NCBI GenBank assembly: GCA_037833965.1
Contig: AP031356.1
Location: forward strand, 18,188,501 to 18,252,500
DNA from: Marchantia polymorpha subsp. ruderalis
Lineage: Eukaryota > Streptophyta > Marchantiopsida > Marchantiales > Marchantiaceae
Direction: 5' to 3'
DNA: 64,000 bases
This document shows, one piece after another, positions 25,226 to 37,156 of the stretch (the stretch's first letter is position 1; each line of letters opens with the position of its first letter). A program made the translations under genes and the position numbers. Below the pieces are notes generated by a model. It was not told the origin of the DNA, did not search any database, and saw only the letters and a program-made list of their open reading frames with translations.

Positions 25226-26105
25226 ATGGGGAAGCCAAAAGATGCTATTTGGGAGAAATTTGGAGCTTGTTACAGGCAGGGTGATGCAAGGTCAATGTAC
25301 TGCAAGTGTTACTCTTGCAACAAACTAGTGATTGCAGCAGTTGGTCGCATGCGCGATCACTATGCTGGTTGTAAGAAATGGCCGCGGTCAATAGGCCAAT
25401 TGGAAGCTGGGTTCCAGCCATCTCAAAAGAAGATGGTAACATTGACAGGTTAGTTCATCGGCCCCAGCCAGCAGCAACCAGAGCAAGTCTGTGTCCACGA
25501 ATGATTCTGAGGACGTTTTCTTCTCTGGCGGTGGGAAGCATTTTGATATCTTAAAGAAGGACAAACAGCAGAAGCTCCATACACTATTTGCATGTGCTGT
25601 TCATCGCACGGCTATGCCATTTGCTGCATTTGAGCATCCAACATGGAAGCTTTTCTTTACGTCGCTTTGTGGCTGCTTTCAACTTCCTTCTACAGAAACT
25701 ATTGGTGGTCAATTGATGCGAGATGAATACGTATATGTCATGAACGATGTTCTTCTCACATTGAGCAAAATGCCGCTTATTTGCCTTACCTTGGATGGTG
25801 CCACGAATGTGCAAGACAAGCAGATGATCAACCTGATGGCTTGTTCACCAATTGCAATGTTCTTGGAACATTTTACAATGGAGTTGCATAGAGAAAGTGC
25901 GGCGAATTTGTTAAAGAAAGTTTTGCTGTGATAACCAACAAATACCAAAATGGAGCATAATGGTATGGATTCGTTCCCAGAGAGATAGATGCAACACTCA
26001 AAGTCACGATTTGTCACCAATTAACATTCTATGAAGAGTTTTACATCTTAGGCCAATATCACTCCCTGAAGACACTACTCGATTACGGCCGAAGGCTCGA
26101 AGAGC
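25226..26105 (+). pseudogene. hAT transposase, BED finger and N-terminal part
   Basis: Starts MGKPKDAIWEKFG, followed by a BED-type zinc-binding pattern with Cys pairs (YCKCYSCNK), then H and C in RDHYAGCKKWP, about residues 24-50. The next open segment (25,491-25,931) has the DUF659-like region of hAT transposases: HRTAMPFAAFEHPTW, then LSKMPLICLTLDGATNVQDK with the start of the RNase H-like catalytic fold. At least one stop and one frame change separate the segments. Similarity fades near 26,100 at the edge of the nested insertion. Confidence 0.7.
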
Positions 26106-26109
26106 AGAG

Positions 26110-29100
26110 TATAATCACATTCACAACATGAAACTTTTTCAATCAATCCCTACGGGAATCGTCTGCGATCCCACATTCAGATTTCAGGGGAAAACTTTGC
26201 AGAATTGCATACACCCGACTCACTGACCCGAATACCTAGACCCGAATTTGCTTAAATTGAGAAGAGCCTCCGGCTACTCAGAGTATTCAAGCTGGATACT
26301 CTCAATGCCCGATGCGGTAGCTTCGACAAACAGGAGCACACTGTGCTCAATGGCAAGATCACACACCAGCACACAAACACACAGTGGATACAGGTTTACA
26401 GTCAACACAAGCTAATTGACAGAAAAACCCTTCAAGGAAAGAGCCTTGCGCTTCTTTATTCATGCATAGGAATCTCAACCGCTTGAGGTGAACTACTCTC
26501 AAGTGCGGTGCCATCCAACGTAGCGGTTACAACGTCGTCTTAGCTTACGTTTGCTCCTAACCTACGCAAAACGTGTAGTATCTGTAACTCTACATTCTCT
26601 CGCGCCTCTACCAATCTCTCAAAAAAAGAATTAACTAATTCTACCATCTGCTTGTGCCCTGCGGATCTGCTGGTCTTCGCACTCAACAAACTCCGCTCCA
26701 GCAAATCTAGCTTCAACTACTTAACCAATTGCAATTCCCACAATGCAAATCCACGTAGTCACTTCTCAACTCGCACTCGCAATTCGTCGGTCGTCTCCTC
26801 CCGCAACTGACGGTATGCTCCATCTACCTTATTAGCTCTTCTCAGTGACTCTTCCAATCTGAGTGCAACCCTCTTCAACTAACCGTCTTTGTTTCAATTC
26901 AAACTTTAATTTACATTTGACCTTCGAAGATCTGGCCGCCTCACAATCTGTCAATTTCTTGGCCCAATCCGTTAATTCTACTTTGTGCTTCCGGAATTCC
27001 TCCGTCAGACTTGCCGTAAGCTCCTCTGCGCGCTTGAATTCCTTGTCACGATCGTTTGTGAGCTCCGCAATCTTACTACGAAGTTCTTCTTTCGTCTTCA
27101 CCTCAACAATTTGTTCTTGAAGATCTTCGACGATCTGTGCTTCTTCAGCTCTTCGTCCTTCCGCCTTAGTTAATTATGCAGCGTGCAACTGTTCACGTTT
27201 TCCTGCAGCTGCAATCAATCTCTCCGCACGTTGCACTGCCGCCTCGTACGCTTCCTTGGACGTCTTCAATCTCCCACACAAATCCACAGTCACATTCTGT
27301 ACATTCTCATTAGTGGCACGAAGAATGCTGCAGTCTTGATCTAACTCTGCGCAACAATCAAATTCCTTCACCAAGTTCAATCGTAGCACCTCACACTCCA
27401 TCTCCTTCGCACGAAGTCAGTCTTCTTGTTCCTCCAATATCGCCTTCGCGATTGCACACTCGGCTGTCAAGCTCGTAGCTCGCTCCTTCGCCATCGCAGT
27501 TGCAGAAGCGCACTCCCTCTTAACTGCTACTGCACTCCTTAGCTTCGTTCTATTCCTTATCAGCTCGACATAAGACCCTGATTTACTTCTCACAGTATAT
27601 TTTTCCCTCTTCTTGTCTAAGTACTTCAATAAAGATACTACGCTATCATGCAAGAAATCAGGAAAGTCAATCTTCAACGCCTTCGGTCCCTCCTTCAAAA
27701 TCTTCGTCGCTACCTCGGATCTCACTTCCTCCTCAGGTGGTGGCGGCTCTGGAATATCCGCGATGTCTTCTACCGTCCCGCCAACCTCTGCAACGATCTG
27801 CTCCAATATTGCCTCATTCAGCGTGAGCTCCTTCGCTAACTCTTCACTGATCTTCGGCTGAGGTATGTCTTCACTCCCCACAGATCGCGTCTGCTCCGAA
27901 GATAGAAAACTCGGACTAGCTGTCTCCGTCCTCTCCTCCGAAGGTTCCACTACTACGTCTGTTTGTACTTCAACTAATATCAGCGAAGTTTCTCCCTCCA
28001 ACACTTGAAGTGTTGGCTTGTTAGTCTTGTCTTCGGCTGTCGCTACGGCTGCAACAACTGTCTTCTCCACACTGTTGTCTGAAGATTCAATCACCACCAC
28101 TCCACGACTCGTCTTCTTCTTCGGCCTAGCTCGAGTACCTGATTGTCAGATTTCCGTTATCTCAATATCCGCCATTCAGGATTCCAGCATTGGGTCTTCC
28201 TCGTCATAAGTCATTACCTTCCGCCTCTTCGCTAGTCGCTTTTCTGACCGCTCTCTTGTTGGCAGAAGGTCCACCTACACTGGTTTGCGTGCTGCCGTTT
28301 GAGATGGCACCCTGGATCGGCCATTGTCTTCTTCTTCAGTCCCTTCGTTGGACTCGACTGCTAGAATTTCCCGTTCTTTCGAGAATCGCTTTTCCTCGGA
28401 CTTCGTGAGTAGTCTCATCCCTTGATAGAAATTCACAATGTAAGGGGTTAAGTGATTCATCAATGGTCCTTCCCATCGAGCGCTCACATTAATCCAGACC
28501 AGATCTTAAAAGATCCTCGCTCAATGTACACGATTGCCCTTCATAACCCGCTCGAAGAATTCGACCTGCCAAGCCGTGACATATGTCGTCCGCTGCGGTC
28601 GCAAGATATGCATGACGTCCAACGCAATCCCACTCCTCATCGGATCCTTGTAATCGGCAATCTTCCACCCATTCGTTCCTGATCGCGCGTTCTTGAAGAA
28701 TGGGGCAAAAGTAAATTCTTCCGCACGAGTTATCTTCACACTATACTTCTTAAACATAAAATCTCTGTCGCGTCATGCACACGGCCATAACACGCTCGTC
28801 CAAAGTTCAATCGTCCACAGCATCGGATTGCCTCGAAGATCCTCACCCTCAATTGTCCCTCCATGATCTCCTTGCAAATACTCGCCGATATGCAGTTTCA
28901 ATTCCATAGGAGGAAATCAAGGTGCAATTCGCTAAGCTCTCGCCTATAGGGTCGCAATTCCTCATAAGATACCTTTGACGGGATCAATTTTTGCACCTTG
29001 GCCGTCTTGGATGGCGCCATGTCTTCAATTCGCGTCTTCGCTGCTAGCAAGGTCGATCGATTCCGCTCTCTCTCTCACTCTCGCTTGATATCGCAATGTC

Positions 29101-29430
29101 AGCGCGAATGTCATCGTTTTGCCTTTATCCTCGATGCCGTAACATGCTTCTCACGTGCGCGAATTGATACCCTCGGCGTGTGCGAACATTGTTTGGTCCT
29201 TCGAAAATTCGAATTGATCTTTGGGTCTTTGCCAAAGATCCAGCTATTGCATCCTCCAGAAAGACTGCGCCGAAGGTCCGAAGATCTGAAGGTCTTCGGC
29301 CAAAAGTGAATCCTACTTTCTAACTAAATTTTCCTTAATTCTTCTAACTTCTACCACTTAGGATTTATACATCTACATTCTAACACAAATATGTTTAAGT
29401 TTTTGTTAATTTTGTAAAAAAACAAAAAAA
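26110..29430 (-). mobile_element. Nested fossil element with a coiled-coil protein, class unclear
   Basis: A block on the opposite strand to the hAT gene it interrupts. A protein-like frame begins near 29,018 (MAPSKTAKVQKL) and continues towards 26,830. Parts in order: an N-terminal globular region (about 28,500-28,760, with VTAWQVEFFERVMKGNRVH), a Ser/Glu-rich acidic linker (about 27,850-28,100, with EPPPPEEEVRSEVA near its end), then a long predicted coiled coil rich in Glu, Lys, Arg and Ala (26,832-27,800). I associate such proteins with repeated elements of bryophyte genomes, possibly LTR kin, but no protease, reverse transcriptase or LTR is visible here. It is broken in several places and younger than the hAT copy it splits. 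Confidence 0.55.
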
Positions 29431-29439
29431 CTAAGCACC

Positions 29440-31025
29440 ACATTTGGACTTCAAGCTGCGCCTTTTGGAAAATATTTGTAAGCCGGCTCCTAGTTCTGTC
29501 TTATCGAGAAATATTGAAAGGATTGCAGATCTCAACAATGATGTTGAAATCGTAGAACAGTATGGTGAAGAAGGGCTGTCATGCACCAAGAATGAACACT
29601 TTGTTAATCCACCGATGTTCTGCTTCTGCAGCGATTCACCAAGCGTCATGGTTAAGCTGCGCAAGGAATGTCTTAAGTCAAAGAGTTCATGTTTACCTAC
29701 GGCTGTGCACCCCATGCGACCCACAACCTTTGCATGGATTTGTGCAAACATTTTCCAGGAGTGAATCGAGTTTTAAAACAAATTATGTTCATGGTGAAGA
29801 CGTTCAAGTCGTTCTATCTTCTGCTAAAGTTGTTCGACAAGCTTTGCATTGAAAAATATCGGATACGTACGTGTTAATACTCTTTACAAAGATCCGATGG
29901 GGTACTGTCTACTATGCCGCTCAACGTGCCAGCACGTCAAATCGGCATGTGCATCGTTGCAAGGTGAAATTCTTAATGCCGATTATGACATTGATGTATA
30001 CCACAAACTGAAAGCTTTGGTTACAAATCAGAAGCTTACTTATCATAGGGAGAATGGCCGAGTGGTTAAAAGCGACCGACTGTAAATCTGCTGAAGGTTT
30101 TCTACGTAGGTTCGTCTTATTGGAAGGACGTGTTTGCGATGGAAGCACTGTTTAAAACGATCTTCTCATGTTTAACATATTTGGAAGGAGATGAAGCTAC
30201 ATTTTCTAATGTGTATGTCTGCTTTGTGGCAATCAAGTTTCACGTTAAGACGTTGAATTCCACTGTCAAGGACGCATTGGATTTGACTGAACATGATATC
30301 GAACGAATTGTGACGATGATTCATCTCCAATTCTCGACAATTAACAAGGAAGCCCATGCTCTGGCATTTGCTACTGATCCATTCTTCACTCCTCTACGCA
30401 CTAGGATCGTGGCAAAATTCAGTCAAGAATTCTTGCAATTGGGTAATCTTCAATCAACCAATAGTCAATGGCCACAATTAGCCGTCGTGCAAATGGCAAC
30501 AAAGACCTACGACAAAAACTCTTTAGTGAGTTCGCCACGTTTATTGTGCACTCGATGGACAAAGATAATGATTTCAGCGACATCACCTTCAAGCCGTTTG
30601 AATTGTGGACCTTATCTGACGACCATTACTACGGTGCCATCAAAGTTCGACTATCTGCATTGCACAAGAATCCGATAGGGTCAAGCGGGGGTGAACGCAA
30701 TCACAAGGCGGTCAAACGCGTTCATAGGCGCTCACGAGCTTGGTTGGGCAAGCACAAGATCGAGACCGGGACAGCCATTCTGTTCAATTCGAAACAACTA
30801 AAACGTCAAATTGCTTTAACAAGGGATAAAAAGTTTTGCAATTGGCTTCACCAACTTTGCCGTGATAGCGGATATGAATCTGAACATGAAGTGTACCCCG
30901 TCGACGAGGATGAAGAAGCTAGTGTTAGTAGCCTTGATGAATTTGTTAGTGTTAACATATCTCAGAGCATAGACGGGATGAATGACGAGGATATCTTCAG
31001 GGTCGAGGAGTTGACGTACGAATGA
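29440..31025 (+). pseudogene. hAT transposase, C-terminal part
   Basis: Resumes the transposase after the nested element. Recognisable pieces include SCLTYLEGDEATFSNVYV and FSTINKEAHALAFATDPFF in 30,130-30,470, and an open 185-codon segment (30,468-31,025) with FKPFELWTLSDDHYYGA, NPIGSSGGERNHKAVKRVH and ETGTAILFNSKQLKRQ, the conserved C-terminal dimerisation region. An acidic tail follows (YPVDEDEEASVSSLDEF) to the stop at 31,025. The copy is frameshifted several times and interrupted at 30,029-30,114. Confidence 0.7.
30029..30114 (+). other. trnY: 86-bp insert carrying a mitochondrial tRNA-Tyr (GUA) fragment
   Basis: From 30,048 to 30,114 the sequence follows a plant mitochondrial tRNA-Tyr gene: 5' end GGGAGAATGGCCGAG, D arm with GTGGTTAAAAGCGA, anticodon loop ACTGTAAATC with GTA, long variable arm, then CTACGTAGGTTCG, where it stops in the T loop. 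Missing are the 3' T stem and the acceptor strand, so it cannot make a tRNA. The 19 bp before it (30,029-30,047) also do not belong to the transposase. On either side the hAT reading resumes: LKALVTN before, SYWKDVFAMEALFK after. Confidence 0.75.
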
Positions 31026-31099
31026 GGTGAACTGTGATGGATCTCTTAGTGTTGTATAATTAATTTGGTATTATATGGTATTATACGGTATTATACAGC

Positions 31100-31880
31100 G
31101 CAGTCCGCGAACAATCCAATTACATAGACCCATAGGTATAGCACACCGGTATCTAATCATGTTCATCCGCATTTTCAATTTATTGAAGAATGATAAATTC
31201 TTGTTCTAGATACTTGATATGAGTTTTGGACAAAGTTGAATCGTCGTACTTCATACTACTAAACTTCACATGAAAGTTTCTACTTGCCATGTAGAAAACA
31301 TCATGGACTAACAATCCTCTAATTCTACTTCCTATGCAAAAAACAACATGGAATCTTTAATTTCTACTTTCCATTTAGAAAACAAACTAGATAGAAAGTC
31401 TTCTATTACAAACAAGCTCATCATCAATCCAATCTCGGACCTGATCCAAGCTCAATTCTTTGTACTTAAAACATATAACCGTTATGTTATATGTTTCTTG
31501 TCTCCTCTGCACTTATTCGAAAGACATTTTGAGAGAAACCTTACTAAGACCTTCCATTGCTTCATTAAGTTCCTGATTAGTGTCACCCTCTATTTTTTAA
31601 ACTAGAAGAGAAAGATAACTCTCCTAGAATAAGCACCAATAAGTTATAAACGATGTCAATCGTAAGTACAAAACAATAGACAATGCATCAATATAGACTT
31701 CCAAAAGCTTTGACTGAAGCCTTCGTGGTAGTCTTCAAAGTGGAGTCCTAAATCTAATTTCGTTTTGTGATCCAAGAACTATGAGAAGTCACGCCTTCAA
31801 AGAACCACACGTAAAATTTGCTCATGGTCTTCATGTAACTCCAAACAGGCTCAAAAATGTTCGAATTGTGATAACTTGTT
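31100..31880. other. Gene-free stretch right of the hAT element
   Basis: AT-rich, with a few repeated words such as CTACTTnCCATNTAGAAAAC near 31,290 and 31,365. No gene or named element is seen. Confidence 0.45.
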
Positions 31881-31904
31881 GCTCCTACCCTGTGCTCCTA
31901 CTCC

Positions 31905-32175
31905 TACCCCCCGCCCCTCGTCACTAAGGGCTCCCCACTTTCGGGGGAGCGCGAGATCTGCCCGGGAGGGCTTTCTGCCCGCCCGGGCCCGCAGCCCGAC
32001 CTCCCGGGGAGGGCCCGAAAGCCCGACCTCCCGCTTCGACCAGGGAGGGAGGGCCCGAACGCTTTAGGTTGCCTCGCTCTCGCTCGCTCGCTAAGGGCTC
32101 TCCTTCGCGGCCTCCCTTCCCGCAGGGAACTTGTACTATGTATTTATTTTCTCCTCCCCTCACAAAGGGGAGGAG
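31905..32175. repeat. GC-rich palindromic cluster A, possibly organelle-derived
   Basis: An abrupt island of very high GC in AT-rich DNA. It holds CACTAAGGGCTCCCC at 31,921, several CCCGGG-centred palindromes, a CTCGCTCGCTCGCTAAGG run, a second GCTAAGGGCTCTCC near 32,090, and a perfect hairpin of two 10-bp arms (CTCCTCCCCT and AGGGGAGGAG, 32,151-32,175) around a 5-nt loop. Such clusters resemble GC-rich repeats of some plant mitochondrial genomes, but no organelle gene is seen beside it. Confidence 0.6.
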
Positions 32176-32994
32176 AACTAAAGGAGCATGTTTGGGGCCT
32201 TCACCAAGATAAAACAATTATCATGAATAAAACTCTGATCCTAGTTTAAGGTAATGATAATTTATCATTAAACTCAAAATATGGTTTTTTCGCAAGATTG
32301 CTGCTCATAACCTCATACGTCTCTCGTCTCGAAAATGCCATGTACGATACACGGAGCACACATCATCCAAGTACCAGGATTTTCACGGAAGGGGATATTA
32401 GTTTCACGTTGATAAATCACTAAACCCTGCACTACTCGGTCCAACAATGCCATGCCAACAACGCTGTTCGTTGTTTGCTAGATTCATCGATTTTCCGATA
32501 CATCATAATGATATGAAAAGTGAAATGTCGTATCCACTTAGACGAATATGATTATGCAGGCCTACTATGTGACTAAACACGATCACTATAATTAAGTGCC
32601 ATAATATAGAACTTTCTTCACTTCTTTCCCTTGATCTTCCACGTGATGTACTTCTAGAAGAATTGAAGTTCCTCCTCGGATTGGAAAATGAATGAGAAAT
32701 GTACCGAACGTGCCGATCCTTACATCCTCCTTGCGAAGCCGGCTCATATTCCTGAAGCCAAAAAGAACCAAGTCCTTTTTTTCCCCTCTTTTCTTCTTAT
32801 TTCTCTTCGATTTCTACATTTAAGTAAATCTTTTCATGTATTATCATGAAGGATTACACAAAGGGGGATAGAGGAGTGTTGTGAGGAGAGTCAAAAATGG
32901 CTTTGGTTAGCGATTTGACACTCACTAATTCAATCTGCACCACTATAATGTGATTAATAAGTATGGTAAACAGGTTAATATATGGTGCAAGGAG

Positions 32995-33100
32995 ACCCTC
33001 GCCACTAAGGGCTCCCCTAAACCCGGGAGGTCGGCTGCGAGCCAGGGTGTCGGCCTTGTGTGCCCGGGCTGGCAGAAAGCCCTCCCGGGCAGACATCGCG
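32995..33100. repeat. GC-rich palindromic cluster B, related to cluster A
   Basis: Shares CACTAAGGGCTCCCC with cluster A and has the same CCCGGGAGG and AGCCCTCCCGGGC type palindromes. The sharp edges and shared motif suggest both came from one repeat family. Confidence 0.6.
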
Positions 33101-33319
33101 TTTATCTCACGTTTAACGTAGAAACATTACTCGCCCTAATGGGCACTGCTCGAGCAGCGAAAAATATGGGAGAAAAAAGGATAGAGTAGACCGACACAAT
33201 TGTGTACTCGGGACTAAAAAGCCAGAGAGAAATAAGTCATTTCAGAGAAGTGAGCTAAGAGCGCAAACCTTTTTCATTCAGAAGAGTTATGCGCCTTCTC
33301 AGCGCCGCCGAAACCAGAA

Positions 33320-33990
33320 AATCTGCAAGCTCTTCACGTATCGTCGCTTGAAGGAATGAAGCGGCACGGCTCGCTCTGTTTAGTAGAACAAGCTCCCTAC
33401 TTCCTCATTCCACTCCAGTGGAATCAATCTCTTTTCCACTTTCTTCAAGCGCCTTTCGCATTTTTTCAACCGCAACGTCATTTTCTTCAAGCGCACCTTC
33501 ATCTTCTGCAACGCGACTGAATTATCGACATCGGCCTCCTAATCCTTCAGTCTTCGCTGGATCATCGCCGATTGATGCGCCATCACCACCGCTTTCGAGT
33601 CGTCCGTCCCCATGGAATCACGTGAACACCGCCGGAGGAGGCTTGTGCAGGGCACAGGTCGACTACTAGCGCCCAGCTCCCATATCACAGCAAGCGCTTG
33701 ACAGTGCACGTTCTCTATTCTCTGCACTGCTCCACAGCGATTGATCGACATTTATGCCCAATACATTCATTTTATACAAGTCGGAACTTTAAAATATATG
33801 AAATCAGTGTATAAAGAGCCTTGGCGTTGAGCTACAAATCAAATTGTATTAGTGTATCAGAAGATAGGGTTACCCCAGGCTCTTCTCTCGGACGAGTAGA
33901 AGATAGGGCTACCCCGGCTCTTCTCTCATTGGAAGATGCAGTGTTATAGGTTCCACAAATGAATAGACATCAGGGAAGGGTGTAGGACAA
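33320..33990 (-). mobile_element. LTR-kin remnant with a coiled-coil leader, low confidence
   Basis: On the minus strand a protein-like stretch shows DNSVALQKMKVRLKKM followed by repeated RLKK heptads, like the leader proteins of bryophyte LTR elements I recall. Upstream of it (33,750-33,990) is non-coding sequence with a two-copy 39-bp tandem repeat (33,859 and 33,898) that could be the old LTR end. It is clearly broken and no reverse transcriptase is nearby. Confidence 0.35.
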
Positions 33991-34010
33991 ATCAGAGAAT
34001 AACTTATACT

Positions 34011-34036
34011 AGGTGAGGGTTAATTAACCCTCACCT
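34011..34036. repeat. Perfect 26-bp palindrome
   Basis: A perfect inverted repeat centred on TTAATTAA with AGGTGAGGG and CCCTCACCT arms. A related imperfect palindrome lies at about 63,028-63,055 beside a matching flank. Confidence 0.8.
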
Positions 34037-34039
34037 GAT

Positions 34040-36840
34040 AACTAGTCTTTCCCATAACATAATACTAATGTTAATAATACTCATATGATAAAATTGCAGT
34101 ATCTCCAAGAATAAATTTATTTAAATAATTATAGGGATCGCTCAACTATTCGACTGCAAACATGTGCACCACTGAACATTCTATGACTATTTGGTGATCC
34201 GGATTGCAGTGCATTAGACAAGAAGGATAGCTGTTGAGCCTGTAAAGTTTGATGCGAGTATCTAACCTAGTGATACCAAATTAAGCAATAGTGCTTCATT
34301 GATTGCTTGAAATTTATGTTAGTGATAACTAGTGTCATTTTTTGTTTTTTATTTTAAAATTTCAATTTTTTCAAGTTTTAGGATTTTTTCTTTCAAAAAA
34401 CAAAGCAGGGTCATACCTAGCACCCAAACTCTGTATTAGGTTATTGACAAAAAAAACTGTTGTGATTTTGTGAAAAAAAAGGAAGAGTCAAACCACATAC
34501 AATCAGAGTGATAGTCAATTGTTGACGATGACGTGAAATTTTGTTTAAAAATTGATATCAAAGCTTGTGACGGAAGATCAGTGGCAAAGCCAAGGGGGCC
34601 ATGCTCCCCCTAGATTCGGAAACATATACTAATGAAAAACCCTAATCTAAGGTACCGTGAGCCGAGATCAATAGAACTTGCAAAAAATACGTCATAGAAC
34701 TTTATCGGGTAATTACTACTACATTCTCCTTTCCTCGTCATTGGTCCCAACCTCTTATCTCTCGACTCGCCATGTCCAGTTCGCCTCCTTCAAAACGGAT
34801 GTGCACAAAATTCTCCGTTGACCAGTTGGTGTGGAATCCTGCCCTACGCAAACAGATTATGTCATTCACGTACAAAGATAGAGAAGCCATCAGTTGAGCT
34901 TACGTCAAATTAGGCACTTTCTTGCCGATAATAGAAGAGTGTCCGGACATTTTCTCGAACAACAAATCAAACCGCCTTAAAATTGCTTGATTCAAAGTTC
35001 ATCCTTGGATGAAGTATTGCTCTGCTGAAGATTCAATATTTTGTTTACCTATATTGACAGAGATGTAAAGCATGAAAAAGCTTTTGTTACTAGCTAAGTC
35101 AAAAATTGAAACAATATCTTTAGTAAAGATTATAAACTAATGAAATATATTGTCGCGATCATCACAATTTGGCTCATTCTTTAGGTATGAGTCTTTGACA
35201 AAATTTATCATAACCTCAACAATCCACACCAACTATATTTTATCAAGAAAAACCAATAATTTACCATTAACGATAATATGACTCTATTGAAAAGTGTTTA
35301 TTGAATCGGCGCGGTTTTTTTTGAGAATTGACGAATAGAGGAATTTTTTTGGTATTTGTTTATTTGATCTGCAAGCATACCGATATATATGCCAATGTTT
35401 GACTCAACAATGTTTCTCAAAATGCAACAATGACATCATCTAAAATCCAGAATTATATCTTGAATGTTCACGTCTTCATGGTCAAGGTTTGCATTGTGAA
35501 GGAAAGTAAAGATCAAATTTTTTATTGTTGGTGAACGAAGCATGTAATGAGTCAACAAAAGAACAAGTGTCCCTTGTTGTTCGATATGTTGACGGCAAAA
35601 GAAACATTCAGAAAAAGTTGTTTGACGTTGTACATGTTATTGATATTCAAATCAAATCTTTAAAATCTGCAATCACTTTCACACTTCATATACACAGATT
35701 TATACTTTACTCGTGTATGTGTAACCATCTTTAGTTAGTTGAACTAAAGTAAAGATTACTCAAGATTGAGTAGAGTAGATGATAATGGAATATCTACAGT
35801 GTCACGTCAGCAATCCGTGTGTTAGTTAATGTGTTAGTTGGGAACGACAGGTTATAAATTACGTGCTTGTTAGGTAAAGATTGAATATGCTAGTTGATGT
35901 ATTGGTTGGGATCAACACCTCAGCAATCCGTGTGCTCATTAGCTATATCCGCCATGTCACCAATCAACTAAGAGAGTATTGGACGATGGAAAGAAGACTT
36001 TATCTTTGTGTATGTGTTTGAAGTATCTATATAAGCGAGAGTAAAATCATTCAAGATATATCATCTTAGAGTTTATGTTTCATCTTCGAGTAATTTTCTC
36101 TTTAAACCCTAGTGTTACAGTACGATGATAAAGTTATAATTTTGCTTCCAATATGCGTGATTCAATCAGTGATTTCAGAACTCTCATAAAAAAAAGTATT
36201 CCTCGGCGTATTATGTTCATTGCTTTGCACACTGTTTATAATTGGCAATTTTGTCTATCGCAAAGAGTAATCTAAAAGTGTACTAAAAATTTTGACCTTT
36301 TTTTTATTTGTGTTATTGTAGTTACTGCAAACAAGTTGATCAACTTCATTAATTCCACACACTTAGATGATTTTGATGCAATTTCTTTGGCTAACTTAGT
36401 GATTAGACGAGGTTTTAACTAAGAACAATGCATTTAGCGACCAGCGGACACACATGAATCATTCCATTATCTTTTCTTTTGACGTGTTTTTGAGCTATTT
36501 TACTCAAATTTGAAACTTTACGAGACTATTGTGGAACAAGTAATAGTTTTGGAATCTAGAATTGAAGTTTCAAAGTTGCATCCTTGTTTAATTTTATGTT
36601 CATGCTTCACATGTTCAAATCTATTTTTATTGAAAATAGTAGATTTGTTCAATATGCTTTGAAGAAAAAAGCAAGACATTGTAAATGTCATATACCTTGT
36701 GCACACCACAAAGCTCAAACTTGAAAACCTCTCTTTTGATCAAAGATGAACTTTGTTATTCCGCATAGTGACATGTTTTTTCCAAGCCAACAATATTAAT
36801 ATTCCTCATCTTGATTCCATTTACATTGCTTCTAGTTATC
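34040..36840. other. AT-rich gene-free stretch
   Basis: About 2.8 kb with no recognised gene. The words CAGCAATCCGTGTG and TAGTTGATGT/TAGTTAATGT recur near 35,810-35,940, suggesting a small local duplication. Otherwise nothing is visible. Confidence 0.5.
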
Positions 36841-36847
36841 CCAAACG

Positions 36848-37020
36848 TGTCTTAGTACTCCATTGAGGGTTATATTCACGTTTGGTTGTCCCAAACGTGA
36901 TGTTCAATGTTTGACGAATGACGCTTGAGCATCACTTCAAAGTTGAAATCTTACTTTGCGTTATCAAGACAAAAATCAAGTAACCTTCAAGATTATAACC
37001 CTGAATGGAGTACTAAGACA
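36848..37020. repeat. Inverted repeat, 27-bp arms, with inner hairpin
   Basis: Arms at 36,848-36,874 and 36,994-37,020 pair with one mismatch (left arm begins TGTCTTAGTACTCCATT). Inside, CACGTTTGG (36,878) and CCAAACGTG (36,891) form a second hairpin. It could be a small non-autonomous transposon. Confidence 0.7.
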
Positions 37021-37156
37021 ACTAGCGCTAACTAAGATTATACAATCCACATCTTCTCCACTTCAATCTTGAAATTGATCTTTGTTTACCTAACTCAATG
37101 ATTCTCAAGTTTGGCATGGTATCTTTCAAACACTTCTTCAAAGTTGTATACAGACA

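Larger units (their letters stand above)
25001..31098 (+). mobile_element. hAT-type DNA transposon, split by nested insertions
   Basis: A plus-strand transposase gene is bracketed by clusters of TATTATAC-like words. The left cluster (25,001-25,047) and the right (31,053-31,098) both begin TGTATAATT and continue with two or three TATTATA repeats, so the termini resemble each other in direct orientation. The coding part starts with a BED zinc finger at 25,226 and ends at the TGA at 31,023-31,025. About 3.3 kb in the middle (about 26,110-29,430) is a separate nested element, and about 86 bp at 30,029-30,114 is foreign. No clean target-site duplication was found, so the outer limits are approximate. 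Confidence 0.7.
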
